Assembly (NCBI GenBank): GCA_014208095.1
Contig: JACHMT010000002.1
Coordinates: 558,001-622,000 of the forward strand
Length of the DNA: 64,000 bases
Source of the DNA: Actinospineispora eucalypti
GTDB lineage: Bacteria; Actinomycetota; Actinomycetes; Mycobacteriales; Pseudonocardiaceae
Reading direction: 5' to 3'
Position numbers and translations under genes: made by a program. Under the pieces are notes generated by a model. That model was given only the letters and a program-made list of their open reading frames with translations, made no database searches and was not told the origin of the DNA. Below are positions 45,113 through 53,354 of this stretch, piece by piece. Position 1 is the first letter of the stretch, and each line of letters opens with the position of its first letter.

Positions 45113-46078
45113 ATGACCGCCAGCACCACCCTCACCCGCCAGCTGCGGGCGATCCTGCAGCTCACCGAGGCCGAGGTACAGACCACCCGGATGCGCACCG
45201 CGCAGGCGCGCAGCGACGAAGTCCGCCGCGAGCTCGAGCGGCGGGCCGGCCAGGCCGAGCAGCGCGCCCGCACGGTCTCGGCCCGGCTGCGCGCCCTGGG
45301 CGGCGTCCCCGATGCCGTGACCCCGGTCATCGGCCGGCTCACCGCCGTGGTGAAGGGTGCCGTCGAGCAGACCGAGCCCTTCGACGAGGCGCTGCTGCAC
45401 GACCTGGTGCTCCAGCAGCAGCTGGTGGCCCGCGCCCGCTACCTGCGGGTACTGGCCGAGGCGGCCGACGAGCGTTCGGTCCGCGAGCTGGCCGAGCGGC
45501 TCGAGGAGGCGCACACGGAGGCCGCCGAGCGCATCCACACCACGTTGGCCGAGGAAGCCTTGGGCGGCCCGGCGACCCTGCGCGCGACCGCGTTGCAGCG
45601 CACCGCCGGCACGGTGACCCGCGCGTTCGCGCTGCCGGTCCGGTTCACGTGGGAAGGGGTGAACCGGGCGGTCAACGGCGCGCAGGGTCTCACGACCATG
45701 GCGTTCGACGCGGCCACCTCGGCCACCAACCAGGTGCTGCGCCTGGGTGGCGCCGCGCGCGAGGTGGCGGGCAGCGGCCGGGACGCGTCGCTGCGCAGCG
45801 CCGAGCGGGTCGCCCAGCGGGAAGGCGCCGCGGGCACCGCGCGGGCGGTGCACGACACCCGGCGCGGCCTCGGTTCACTCGAGCCGTCCGAGCTGCCGAT
45901 CCGCGACTTCGACGGGCTGAACCAGCAGGACGCGATCCGGCGGATCAAGGACCTGGGCGAGGCCGAGGAGGTGCGCGTGGTGCTCCGCTACGAGCAGGCG
46001 CACAAGGACCGCGCCGGGGTTACCACGGCGGCCCAGGGCCGCATCAACGCCCTGGCCAAGGAACTGGTCGAGCAATGA
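45113..46078 (+). CDS. Ferritin-like domain protein
   Basis: A 321-residue, mostly helical protein. Residues 1-150 form long helices (QLRAILQLTEAEVQTTRMRT; FDEALLHDLVLQQQLVARAR, then YLRVLAEAADE) like ferritin-like DUF892/YciE relatives, though a clear di-iron ExxH set is not obvious. A middle basic/Ala-rich part (about residues 165-250) precedes a C-terminal domain LPIRDFDGLNQQDAIRRIKD, then LGEAEEVRVVLRYEQAHKDR, found at the end of several actinobacterial envelope/stress proteins. A SigF-like promoter precedes it and a lipoprotein gene overlaps its stop. Function unknown. Confidence 0.7.
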   Translation: MTASTTLTRQLRAILQLTEAEVQTTRMRTAQARSDEVRRELERRAGQAEQRARTVSARLRALGGVPDAVTPVIGRLTAVVKGAVEQTEPFDEALLHDLVLQQQLVARARYLRVLAEAADERSVRELAERLEEAHTEAAERIHTTLAEEALGGPATLRATALQRTAGTVTRAFALPVRFTWEGVNRAVNGAQGLTTMAFDAATSATNQVLRLGGAAREVAGSGRDASLRSAERVAQREGAAGTARAVHDTRRGLGSLEPSELPIRDFDGLNQQDAIRRIKDLGEAEEVRVVLRYEQAHKDRAGVTTAAQGRINALAKELVEQ

Positions 46079-46437
46079 GACGCGCACGCGTAGTGGCCGC
46101 CGCACTGGTGGTCGCGGCCGCCGTGTCCGCCTGCTCCGTCGAGGGCGGCGGGCGCGGCGGCTCCAACGCCGTCGGGGTCCATCTGCCGCCGAGCGCGGCA
46201 CCGGGGCCTCAGGGCGCGGACCAGCGCACCTCGATCGGCACCGCGTCGCAGCAGGACGTGGCGGCTGGCCTAAGGGCCAACGGGGTCGCGGAGCCGGAGT
46301 ACTGGGCGCAGGTTGTGCTGCGGAACCGCCCCTACCCCGCCGAGGACCCGGGGCTGGGCAAGCTGCGCCAGGTGCTGGCCCAGCAGGGCGCCGACGCTCC
46401 CACCACCGACCGCATCGTCAACGCCCTGCGGCCCTGA
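46075..46437 (+). CDS. Small lipoprotein, unknown function
   Basis: A 120-residue protein with signal peptide MRRARVVAAALVVAAAVSAC and lipobox VSAC. A Gly/Ser-rich linker and a folded part of about 80 residues (ASQQDVAAGLRANGVAEPEY; YPAEDPGLGKLRQVLAQQGA) follow. ATG 46075 overlaps the stop of the ferritin-like gene (ATGA), so the two are coexpressed. No family recognised. Confidence 0.75.
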   Translation: MRRARVVAAALVVAAAVSACSVEGGGRGGSNAVGVHLPPSAAPGPQGADQRTSIGTASQQDVAAGLRANGVAEPEYWAQVVLRNRPYPAEDPGLGKLRQVLAQQGADAPTTDRIVNALRP

Positions 46438-46757
46438 GCCCACTAGTACCCGTTTCGAAGTCCGTCTCTGTGGTGACGGCGCTTGTCGGGGACGGCGCGG
46501 CCTGGGCTCATGGTCAGCATGACCTGGTGGTCGGGTCGGCCCCTCCGGAACGGCCCTGATGTCATGCTGCGATGTATTCGATGATCATCAGGCAATCAGG
46601 GCGGTTCTAGCGGCCGAGAACGGCGCTCCGAATCGCACGCACCAGGCGACCGCGGCCGCGGCAGATCTCCCACGCCGCGCCGCCCAGGCGATGTCTTTGA
46701 ACCCGGGCCGTGTCCAGGCTGGACGCGTGGGCGCCCGTAGCGTCTTGCTAAATATGC
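46438..46757. other. Intergenic stretch without a convincing gene
   Basis: Short frames exist but lack a ribosome site, codon bias or family motifs. It holds small dyads (GGTCAGCATGACC near 46512; GATGATCATC near 46581) but no clear terminator. Its base composition is less biased than the neighbours. Confidence 0.5.
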
Positions 46758-46767
46758 AGACCGGTCT
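46758..46767. promoter_or_regulatory. AGACCGGTCT palindrome, probable TetR operator
   Basis: A perfect 10-bp palindrome in an AT-rich context ends 3 bp before the TetR start codon, matching the TAGACC(N)GGTCTA type of site used by LmrA/YxaF-like TetR proteins. Autoregulation is likely. Confidence 0.65.
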
Positions 46768-46770
46768 ATT

Positions 46771-47343
46771 ATGGGACGGGTGAGCAAAGGCGAGCGAACC
46801 CGGCGGAAGATGATCGACTACACCGCCGGGATCATGGAGGAACACGGCCCTTCGGGGTTCGGCATCACCGAGGTGTTGCGGGCCAGCGAGACGCCCAGGG
46901 GCTCGCTCTACTTCCACTTCCCCGGGGGCAAGGACGAGCTGGTCGAGGCCGCGCTGCGGCACGCCGCCGGCCAGGTGGAGCAGTCCATCGCCGCCGCCGT
47001 CGCCGAAGGCGGCGGAGCCGCGGCCGTGCTGGGCCGGCTGATCGACGCGCTGGCCCGGCGGCAGGCCGACGCCGACTTCCTGCGGGGCTGCCCGGTGGCC
47101 TCGGTCGCCCTGGACAGCGCGGCCGAATCGCCGATCGGCCAGGTCTGCGCCGAGCTCTACGCCTCCTGGGAGGCGGCCCTGGCCGAGCTGCTGCGGGCCG
47201 GCGGGCACCGGGACCCGGGCGCACTGGCCACCCAGGTCCTCGCGGTGGTCGAGGGCGGGTTGCTGCTGGGCCGGGTCCGCCGCTCCCGGGCGCCGATGGA
47301 TGCCGCCGCCGGTGCGGTGCGCACGCTGCTGGAGCGCGCGTGA
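46771..47343 (+). CDS. TetR family regulator (LmrA/YxaF type)
   Basis: A 190-residue regulator. The HTH ends FGITEVLRASETPRGSLYFH, then FPGGKDELV. The GSLYFHFPGGKDELV motif is typical of the LmrA/YxaF group, which usually controls efflux or oxidoreductase genes. The C-terminal domain has the family-typical cysteine (LRGCPVASVALD). GTG 46780 is a possible later start. Its stop overlaps the start of the epimerase gene, which it probably controls together with itself. Confidence 0.9.
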   Translation: MGRVSKGERTRRKMIDYTAGIMEEHGPSGFGITEVLRASETPRGSLYFHFPGGKDELVEAALRHAAGQVEQSIAAAVAEGGGAAAVLGRLIDALARRQADADFLRGCPVASVALDSAAESPIGQVCAELYASWEAALAELLRAGGHRDPGALATQVLAVVEGGLLLGRVRRSRAPMDAAAGAVRTLLERA

Positions 47344-48359
47344 GCACCCCCGACACGCTGGTCATCGGCGGGAGCGGGCTGATCGGGCGGTGGCTGCTGC
47401 CGGAGCTGACCCGGCGGGGCCGCACGGTCGCCGCGCTGCTGCGCAACGCGGAGGACCGGGCCGACGAGCTGCGCGGATGGGTGGTCGGACACGGCGGCGA
47501 CCCCGCGCTACTGGTCGTGGTCGACGGGGACCTGACCCGGCCCGGGCTCGGGCTGGCCGCCGAGCTGACCGGGGTCCGGGACGTATACAGCCTCGGCGCC
47601 CGCTACGCGTTCGGCCTGGACCCCGACGAGGCCCGGCGCACCAACGTGCAGGGCGTGCTGGAGGCGGTGCGCTGGACCGCCGGGCTGCCCGCGCCGCGCC
47701 GGTTCGTGCACATCAGCGGCTACCGCGTCGGCTCGAACCACCTCGCCGCGCCCGACTACCGGCGGGGCGCCTACGAGGCGAGCAAGGTGGAGGCGCACCG
47801 TGCGGTCCTCGCGCTCACCGCCGAACTGGGCGTGCCGGTCACCGTGGTGAACCCGCCGACGGTGATCGGCGACTCGGCGACCGGCGAGACCACCCAGTAC
47901 GTCGGGCTCGCCTCGATGGTGCGCGACCTCCACCGGGGCAGGCTCCCGGCGCTGCCCGGTGGGCGGGAAACCTGGGTGCCGGTGGTCACCTCGGACTACC
48001 TGGCGCGCTTCCTCGCCGCCGTCCCCGAGCACGCACCGGACCGCGCCGAACTGTGGCCGCTGGACGAGAGCACCCCGTACCTGCCCGAACTGATCAGGCG
48101 GTTCGCCCACCGCCTCGGGGTCCGGGCACCCCGGTTCCGGGTGCCCACCGGGCTGCTGCGGGTGCTTCCGCCGCGGTTGACCGGCGCCGACCCGGAGACA
48201 CTGAGCTTCCTGTCCAGCGACACCTACCCCACCGCCTCGGCGCGGGCCATGGCCGACCGGGCCGGCCTGCGGCAACCGCCCCTGCCGGCCGCACTGGACG
48301 CCTGGGTGGACCACCTGGTCGCGACCGACTTCGGCCGCCGGCCGCTGAGCGGGGTGTAG
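47340..48359 (+). CDS. NAD-dependent epimerase/dehydratase family protein
   Basis: A 339-residue extended SDR. It has TLVIGGSGLIGRWLLPELTR (GxxGxxG), VDGDLTRPGLGL, Ser in FVHISGYRVG, the catalytic pair YEASK (GAYEASKVEAHRAVLAL) and VNPPTVIGD. It likely reduces or epimerises a nucleotide sugar or carbonyl compound. GTG 47340 overlaps the tetR stop, forming a tetR-epimerase operon. Confidence 0.88.
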   Translation: MSTPDTLVIGGSGLIGRWLLPELTRRGRTVAALLRNAEDRADELRGWVVGHGGDPALLVVVDGDLTRPGLGLAAELTGVRDVYSLGARYAFGLDPDEARRTNVQGVLEAVRWTAGLPAPRRFVHISGYRVGSNHLAAPDYRRGAYEASKVEAHRAVLALTAELGVPVTVVNPPTVIGDSATGETTQYVGLASMVRDLHRGRLPALPGGRETWVPVVTSDYLARFLAAVPEHAPDRAELWPLDESTPYLPELIRRFAHRLGVRAPRFRVPTGLLRVLPPRLTGADPETLSFLSSDTYPTASARAMADRAGLRQPPLPAALDAWVDHLVATDFGRRPLSGV

Positions 48360-48379
48360 GAGCGGCGGGCCACGGGTAC
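48354..48379 (+). promoter_or_regulatory. Putative autoregulated SigF/SigB-type promoter of the sigma gene
   Basis: GTGT-N16-GGGTAC (-10 at 48374-48379) lies about 100 bp upstream of the sigma-factor start. It resembles the promoter class the sigma factor itself should recognise. Confidence 0.5.
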
Positions 48380-48481
48380 CCAAGTGCTTGCGCGGGTCAA
48401 CGATGCCCGCGCACTCGCAGGCTGAAACCAGCGGCCACCAGAGACCGATCACTCGATCCGCTCCGTGAGGAAACCCGCTGG

Positions 48482-49300
48482 ATGACTGCGTCCACGCTCG
48501 ACCAGAACCCCGCCCGGACCACCGCGAACCACCGCCGCGACGACGGCGCGTACCAACACCTGGTGCCACTGCTGGCCGAGCTGGCCACCATCCCCGACGG
48601 CGACTCGCGCCGGGACGACCTGCGTCACCACCTGGTGACCGGGTACTGGCCGCTGGCCGGCAACCTGGCCCGCCGCTACGCCAACCGCGGCGAGTCCCTG
48701 GAGGACCTGCGGCAGGTGGCGCTGCTGGGCCTGGTGCAGGCGATCGACCACTTCGAGCCGGAGCGCGGCACCGGCTTCCTGGCCTATGCCGTGCCGACCA
48801 TCCGGGGCGAGCTTCGGCGGCACTTCCGGGACCGGGGGTGGGCGATGCGCGTGCCCCGCCGGATCAAGGACCTGCACGTGTCGGTGCACTCGGTCCTCGG
48901 CGAGCTGTCCCAGGACCTGGGCCGGGCCCCTCGGCCCAGCGAGATCGCCGAGCGACTGGACGTGCCGGTCGACGAGGTGATCGAGTGCCTGGACGCGGCC
49001 CAGGCCTACCGTTGCGACTCGCTGGACAAGACGCTGGGCGAGACCGACGGTGACAACCAGAGACTCGGCGACATGCTCGGCGCCGAGGACCCCGACCTGG
49101 AACTGGTGGAGGACGTCCAGGCCCTGCGCCCGATGCTGGCCGAGCTGCCCGCGAGGGAACGCCGGATCCTCCTGATGCGGTTCTACGCCAACCTGACCCA
49201 GACGCAGATCGCCGAGCGCATCGGGCTGTCCCAGATGCACGTCTCCCGGCTGCTCGGCCAGACCCTCGGTCAGCTCCGCCAGCGGCTGCGCCCGGCCTGA
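48482..49300 (+). CDS. RNA polymerase sigma factor, SigB/SigF/SigG family
   Basis: A 272-residue sigma factor. Region 2 is LARRYANRGESLEDLRQVAL, then LGLVQAIDHFEPERGTGFLA and AYAVPTIRGELRRHFRDRGW. Region 3 is MRVPRRIKDLHVSVHSVLGE. Region 4 is LLMRFYANLTQTQIAERIGL, then SQMHVSRLLGQTL. It recognises GTTT/GGGTA-type promoters in actinobacteria and drives stress or developmental genes. No anti-sigma or anti-anti-sigma gene is adjacent, which is unusual. The start at ATG 48482 has GAGGAA upstream. Matching promoters precede several neighbours. Confidence 0.93.
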   Translation: MTASTLDQNPARTTANHRRDDGAYQHLVPLLAELATIPDGDSRRDDLRHHLVTGYWPLAGNLARRYANRGESLEDLRQVALLGLVQAIDHFEPERGTGFLAYAVPTIRGELRRHFRDRGWAMRVPRRIKDLHVSVHSVLGELSQDLGRAPRPSEIAERLDVPVDEVIECLDAAQAYRCDSLDKTLGETDGDNQRLGDMLGAEDPDLELVEDVQALRPMLAELPARERRILLMRFYANLTQTQIAERIGLSQMHVSRLLGQTLGQLRQRLRPA

Positions 49301-49309
49301 GCGCCCGAC

Positions 49310-50011
49310 TCAGCCGAGCTCGGGCAGGCCGCCCAGGTCGGTGATCCGCTCGGCCAGGTCGCGGACCTTGACGTTGTGGTCCTGGGACAGCTTCACGATC
49401 TTGGCGAAGGCCGCCTCCTCGGACAGCCCGCTGTGGGCCATGACGATGCCGGTCGCCTCCCCGATCGTTCGCCGCGACTCCAGCGCCACCTGCAGGTGCC
49501 GCTCGTAGCGGGCGGCGGACAGCGCCACCGCGCTGTGCGCCGCGAGCACCCACCCCACGTGCTCGAACTCGGCGGTGAACGCCCCCGGCCGGGAGGAGTA
49601 CATGTCCAGCGCACCCAGCTCGTGCTCCCGGGTGTAGAGCAGGAACCCCATGATCGACCCGATACCGAGCTCGCGGGCCTCCGGCGCATACCGGGGCCAG
49701 CGTTCGGCGCTGTCGGAGAGGTCCTCGATCCGGTAGACCTCCTCCTTGTTGCGCTCCGCGTCGAAGCACGGCCCCTCGCGGAACCGGTCCTGCAGCCGGT
49801 CCGAAGCCACCACGACGTTGTCGGTCGTGGCCAGGGTGTGCACCCGGCCGTCGCGCACCTCGAGGATTCCGGCGGCGTCGCACCCGTCCACCATCCGCAC
49901 CACCGAGTTCACGATGGTGTCGAGGGTGGCCTGCACCGACTCCTGCGCGAGCAGGTCGCGCGCCAGCTCGGCCAGGTCGGTCGCCAGCGCGGCCCAGCGC
50001 ACCTCAGCCAC
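49310..50011 (-). CDS. GAF-ANTAR domain RNA-binding antiterminator-type protein
   Basis: A 233-residue protein. The GAF domain (residues about 20-160; DTIVNSVVRMVDGCDAAGIL ... FREGPCFDAERNKEEVYRIE) senses small molecules or redox. The C-terminal ANTAR is ALESRRTIGEATGIVMAHSG, then LSEEAAFAKIVKLSQDHNVK, which binds paired hairpins in nascent RNA. GTG 50011 start. It lies 9 bp from the sigma gene end, convergent. Its target RNA is unknown. Confidence 0.93.
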   Translation of the reverse strand: MAEVRWAALATDLAELARDLLAQESVQATLDTIVNSVVRMVDGCDAAGILEVRDGRVHTLATTDNVVVASDRLQDRFREGPCFDAERNKEEVYRIEDLSDSAERWPRYAPEARELGIGSIMGFLLYTREHELGALDMYSSRPGAFTAEFEHVGWVLAAHSAVALSAARYERHLQVALESRRTIGEATGIVMAHSGLSEEAAFAKIVKLSQDHNVKVRDLAERITDLGGLPELG

Positions 50012-50095
50012 CGCTCACTCCTCGACTTGGCCCGCCCGACGTGGATACAAACGATCGTGGCACGGACGGACGGCCACCGCCACGGCTCGAGCGCG

Positions 50096-50119
50096 GTTTG
50101 CCGCCCGGCCAGCGGGTAG
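50096..50119 (+). promoter_or_regulatory. SigF/SigB-type promoter GTTT-N14-GGGTAG
   Basis: GTTT at 50096-50099 and GGGTAG at 50114-50119 with 14-bp spacing form an exact match to the actinobacterial SigF class, about 100 bp before the small gene at 50218. The identical N14/GGGTAG form recurs at 50538. Confidence 0.65.
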
Positions 50120-50217
50120 CCGAGAGGGATGAGACTTGGCGTGCTGGACCGGGCGGTTCGGCAGGACGGGGCATGAGGGAACGACTAAAACCGCGCGCGT
50201 CCGGGTAGCCCCGACCT

Positions 50218-50493
50218 ATGGGCTCCGACCGGGACGACCGCCGCGATCAGTGCCCGGACTCGGCTCCGGGCACCCTTGGTGAGGGGTTCGCGCTGAGTGA
50301 CCTGACCTACGAGCAGCTGTGGATCGACTACATCGCGGTCGGCGGCGAGCTCGCCCGCAACCAGCTCGAGGAAACGCTGCGGACCGGGGCGCCGATCTCT
50401 CGGCTCGAGCACGACCGGCTGGCGGTCGTGCTGAACGAGCACTTCCGGTCGCACGGGCTCGGCGAGCGGGTGCCCTACGCCGAGGATCTCTGA
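50218..50493 (+). CDS. Small protein of unknown function
   Basis: A 91-residue acidic protein: an N-terminal charged stretch (MGSDRDDRRDQCPDSAPG), then a helical core FALSDLTYEQLWIDYIAVGG, LARNQLEETLRTGAPISRLE and HDRLAVVLNEHF. No membrane segment. It sits in the SigF-type promoter cluster and is probably a general-stress protein. The ribosome site is weak, so the start is provisional. Confidence 0.7.
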   Translation: MGSDRDDRRDQCPDSAPGTLGEGFALSDLTYEQLWIDYIAVGGELARNQLEETLRTGAPISRLEHDRLAVVLNEHFRSHGLGERVPYAEDL

Positions 50494-50537
50494 GCGTCGG
50501 CGGATCGGAAACATCACTCCCCGCTGGACACCGCCCG

Positions 50538-50561
50538 GTTTGGCGGTCGCTCAGCGGGTAG
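50538..50561 (+). promoter_or_regulatory. SigF/SigB-type promoter GTTT-N14-GGGTAG
   Basis: GTTT at 50538-50541, 14-bp spacer, GGGTAG at 50556-50561. It lies about 44 bp before the PPOX-class gene and has the same spacing and -10 as the site at 50096. Confidence 0.7.
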
Positions 50562-50604
50562 TCCTTCCCTACCGGCAGGTACACCGACGACGAGGAGGAT
50601 GAGG

Positions 50605-51042
50605 ATGACGGTCAAGACCGCCGACGGCCCGATCCTGCTGCCGGACACGGCCCGGCTGGCCAACGGGAAGAACTTCGCCGCCGTATCCACCGTGCTGCCC
50701 GACGGTCGCGTGCAGACCCAGATGATCTGGGTGCACACCGAGGACGGAGCGCTGGTGCTCAACACCGAGGCGCACCGCGCCAAGTTCCACAACCTGCGCC
50801 GGGACCCGAAGGTCACCGTGCTGATCCGGGACGAGCAGGACCCGTACCACTACGCCGAGGTGCGCGGGCACGTCGTGGAGACGGTGCGGGGCGACGCGGC
50901 CCGGGCGCACATCGACGAGTTGGCCCGGAAGTACACCGGCGGCCCCTACCCGCCCGGGAACATCCGCTCGGAGCGGGTGCTGCTGAAGATCACCCCGGAC
51001 CGGCAGACCGTGGTCGACCAGCGTCACGGGGTCGCCGACTGA
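50605..51042 (+). CDS. PPOX-class (F420- or FMN-binding) oxidoreductase
   Basis: A 145-residue split-barrel protein. Its features are ILLPDTARLANGKNFAAVST, VLPDGRVQTQMIWVHTEDGA and VLNTEAHRAKFHNLRRDPKV, the TIGR03618/PPOX pattern that in actinobacteria often binds F420. EVRGHVVETVRGDAARAHID carries the conserved second strand. Start ATG 50605 has GAGGAGG eight bases upstream (ATG 50599 also possible). Controlled by a SigF-type promoter; a role in redox stress is inferred. Confidence 0.88.
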   Translation: MTVKTADGPILLPDTARLANGKNFAAVSTVLPDGRVQTQMIWVHTEDGALVLNTEAHRAKFHNLRRDPKVTVLIRDEQDPYHYAEVRGHVVETVRGDAARAHIDELARKYTGGPYPPGNIRSERVLLKITPDRQTVVDQRHGVAD

Positions 51043-51047
51043 GCGGG

Positions 51048-51521
51048 CTACCGATCACTGTTCCGCCGGCCCGCGAAGCGCAGCATGGCCGGCAGCGCGA
51101 ACCACATGAACAGGAAGAAGCAGGCCACGAAGGCCGCGATCGTCTCGGCGATGGGTGCGCCGATCACGACGTCGAGCACCAGCAACAGGGCGCCGGCCAC
51201 GGTGAACAGCAAGGCGCCCAGTCCCGCGAGCACGCACCAGTGCACCATGCGCACCAGCTGCACCTTCAGGCCGACCTGAAACTGCAACCGGTGCGCCGCC
51301 ACGGGTGCGATGAGCAGGGCCGTGGTGACCGCGCAGGAGACCAGGGTGATCACGTACACGTCGCGCTGGAAGGGGGTGACGTGCTCGAACCGCTCCATGA
51401 AGGACAGGCTCAGCAGGAATGCGAACAGGATCTGCACACCGGTCTGCGCCACGCGCAGCTCCTGCAACAGCTCGCCGAAGTTCCGGTCCGCGCGCTGCAG
51501 CGTGCTCTCGTTCCTGGTCAC
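51048..51521 (-). CDS. DUF6328 membrane protein
   Basis: A 157-residue protein with four transmembrane helices. The cytoplasmic N-terminus NFGELLQELRVAQTGVQILF, then AFLLSLSF is the DUF6328 signature. Further helices are VYVITLVSCAVTTALLIAPV, WCVLAGLGALLFTVAGALLL and ETIAAFVACFFLFMWFALPA. GTG 51521 lies only about 3 bp after the predicted transcription start of a SigF-type promoter, so the mRNA may be leaderless. Function unknown. Confidence 0.88.
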   Translation of the reverse strand: MTRNESTLQRADRNFGELLQELRVAQTGVQILFAFLLSLSFMERFEHVTPFQRDVYVITLVSCAVTTALLIAPVAAHRLQFQVGLKVQLVRMVHWCVLAGLGALLFTVAGALLLVLDVVIGAPIAETIAAFVACFFLFMWFALPAMLRFAGRRNSDR

Positions 51522-51530
51522 TCTTCCGGG

Positions 51531-51555
51531 TTACCCCAAAGGGTGAACAAGAAAC
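51531..51555 (-). promoter_or_regulatory. SigF/SigB-type promoter GTTT-N15-GGGTAA (minus strand)
   Basis: On the minus strand GTTT (51555-51552), 15 bp, then GGGTAA (51536-51531) precede the DUF6328 gene by 10 bp. Confidence 0.65.
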
Positions 51556-51572
51556 TCCCGGACTTCCCGGAG

Positions 51573-52478
51573 CTACTGCTCCTCGATGAGCTTCACCAGG
51601 AGGCTGCGGGTCTCGGCGGCCGAGATCGCGGCCGCGCTGATTCGGTCGATCACCATGGCGTAGATGTCCACGTCCACGGGTTTGTCCAGGTAGAGCGCGC
51701 TGGTCAGCTGCTCCAGGTAAACGATGTCGGCCACGTCGGGGTCGGCGAACCGGAGCACGATGAACGGGCCTCCGGCGGCGGCGTACCCGCCCGCGTGGAA
51801 CGGCACGGTCTGCAGCGTCACGTTCGGCAGCTCGCTCAGGTCCAGCAGGTGCCCGAGCTGTGCCTGCATCACGCTCGGGTCGCCGAACGGCCGGCGGAGC
51901 GCGACCTCGTCCACCACCATCCACACCATCGGTCCCTGCGCCGAGGTGAGGATGTCCTGCCGGGCCAGCCGCAGGTCCACCCGCTGGTCGATCTCGTCCA
52001 TGGAGGCGTTCGGGTAGCCGAGCCTGATCACCGCGCGGGCGTAGTCGGCGGTCTGGAACAGCCCGGGCACGCAGTGCACCTGGTAGCTGCGGATCGTGGA
52101 GGCCGCCTGCTCCAGCCCGATGTAGGTCTCGAACCACGCCGGCAGCACGTCGCTGTACCGGTTCCACCAGTCCGGTGTCGTGGCCTGGCGGGCCAGGCTC
52201 AGCAGCGCGTCGCGCTGGCGGCCGTTCTGGACGCCGTAGAGGGTCAGCAGGTCCGCGACCTCGCGCGTCTGCTGACCGATCCGCCCCAGCTCGAGGCGGC
52301 TGATCTTCGCCTCCGAGGCATGGATCATTTCACCCGCGTGCTGGCGGGACATGCCCTTCAGCTCGCGCAGGCGGCGCAGCTGCGCGCCCAACATCAACCG
52401 CAGTACGGTCGGGCCACCGGGCTGGGTGCCGTCACCGAGTGAAGGGCCCCAGGGCGGCTCCCTAGTACCAGTGGTCAC
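51573..52478 (-). CDS. XRE family regulator with DUF5753 domain
   Basis: A 301-residue protein. The N-terminal Cro/C1-type HTH is LRRLRELKGMSRQHAGEMIH, then ASEAKISRLELGR. The C-terminal DUF5753 includes WFETYIGLEQAASTIRSYQV, HCVPGLFQTADYARAVI, VVDEVALRRPFG and FIVLRFADPDVADIVYLEQL. Such BldB-system regulators are numerous in Streptomyces and Pseudonocardiales and usually pair with a DUF397 gene; none is seen here. GTG 52478 start with GGGGGAG upstream. Confidence 0.9.
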   Translation of the reverse strand: MTTGTREPPWGPSLGDGTQPGGPTVLRLMLGAQLRRLRELKGMSRQHAGEMIHASEAKISRLELGRIGQQTREVADLLTLYGVQNGRQRDALLSLARQATTPDWWNRYSDVLPAWFETYIGLEQAASTIRSYQVHCVPGLFQTADYARAVIRLGYPNASMDEIDQRVDLRLARQDILTSAQGPMVWMVVDEVALRRPFGDPSVMQAQLGHLLDLSELPNVTLQTVPFHAGGYAAAGGPFIVLRFADPDVADIVYLEQLTSALYLDKPVDVDIYAMVIDRISAAAISAAETRSLLVKLIEEQ

Positions 52479-52610
52479 AGCTCCCCCGTTTCTCGGACAA
52501 AGCCGAGACCGACCAGCGCGGATCAATATCGTAGCGACAACGACCCGCTGGCCCCTAGCCGCCGTCGGAGGTAGTGCGCCGGTCGCCCGGCCGCGCGGTA
52601 CGGTCGGCGG

Positions 52611-53354
52611 ATGTTCGGTCGTGCCTGGGGGATCGGGCGGTCCCTGGCCATGTACCACGGCATTCCGGGCCGGTACCGGCGGATGGCCCGCTTCTACCGC
52701 CAGTTCCTCGGGCCCGGGGACCTGGCCTTCGACATCGGCGCCCACGTGGGCAGCCGGGTGCGCGCCTGGCGGCGGCTGGGCGCGCGGGTGGTCGCGGTGG
52801 AACCGCAGCCCGACTGCCTGCGCGTGCTGCGCCTGTTCTTCGGCCGCGACCCGGAGGTCACCATCGAGCCGGTGGCGGTCGGCGCGGTGGCCGGCCAGGC
52901 CCGGCTCGGCGTATCCACCACCACCCCGACGGTCTCCTCGATGTCACCGGGGTGGATCGACTCGGTGTCCGGGGACAGCGGCTTCTCCCGCGTGCGATGG
53001 GACCGCTCGGTCGAGGTCCGGGTGGTGACCCTGGACGACCTCATCCGGGCGCACGGCGAGCCGGCCTTCTGCAAGATCGACGTCGAAGGGTTCGAGACCG
53101 ACGTGCTCGCCGGGCTCAGCCGGCCCCTGCGCGGGCTGTCCTTCGAGTACCTGCCGCCGGCGCACGACGCGGCGCTCGCCGCACTTGGCCTGGTCGAGAA
53201 GCTCGGGCCGTACGAGTTCAACTACTCGCCGATCGAGACCATGCGGCTGGCCGGCGACCGCTGGCTGGACGCGGCGGAGCTGGCCCGGTTGCTGGACCGG
53301 TTCCGCCCGCTGGGCCGCTCCGGGGACGTCTACGCCCGCCGGCCCACCAGCTGA
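52611..53354 (+). CDS. FkbM family methyltransferase
   Basis: A 247-residue SAM-dependent methyltransferase. Motif I is DLAFDIGAHVGSRVRAWRRL, then the acidic ribose-binding VVAVEPQPDCLRVL. The FkbM C-terminal signature is FCKIDVEGFETDVLAGL. The target is unknown (sugar or polyketide hydroxyl groups in the family). Its 3-prime end overlaps the convergent histidine phosphatase gene by 25 bp. Confidence 0.9.
   Translation: MFGRAWGIGRSLAMYHGIPGRYRRMARFYRQFLGPGDLAFDIGAHVGSRVRAWRRLGARVVAVEPQPDCLRVLRLFFGRDPEVTIEPVAVGAVAGQARLGVSTTTPTVSSMSPGWIDSVSGDSGFSRVRWDRSVEVRVVTLDDLIRAHGEPAFCKIDVEGFETDVLAGLSRPLRGLSFEYLPPAHDAALAALGLVEKLGPYEFNYSPIETMRLAGDRWLDAAELARLLDRFRPLGRSGDVYARRPTS

Noticed and set aside
46559..46783. 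74-codon plus frame before the TetR gene
   Set aside because: It lacks a ribosome site and family motifs, and overlaps the TetR operator and start.
50536..50561. Weak housekeeping promoter reading of the same region
   Set aside because: No TTGACA/TATAAT-like boxes with 16-18 bp spacing; the GTTT-N14-GGGTAG match is better.
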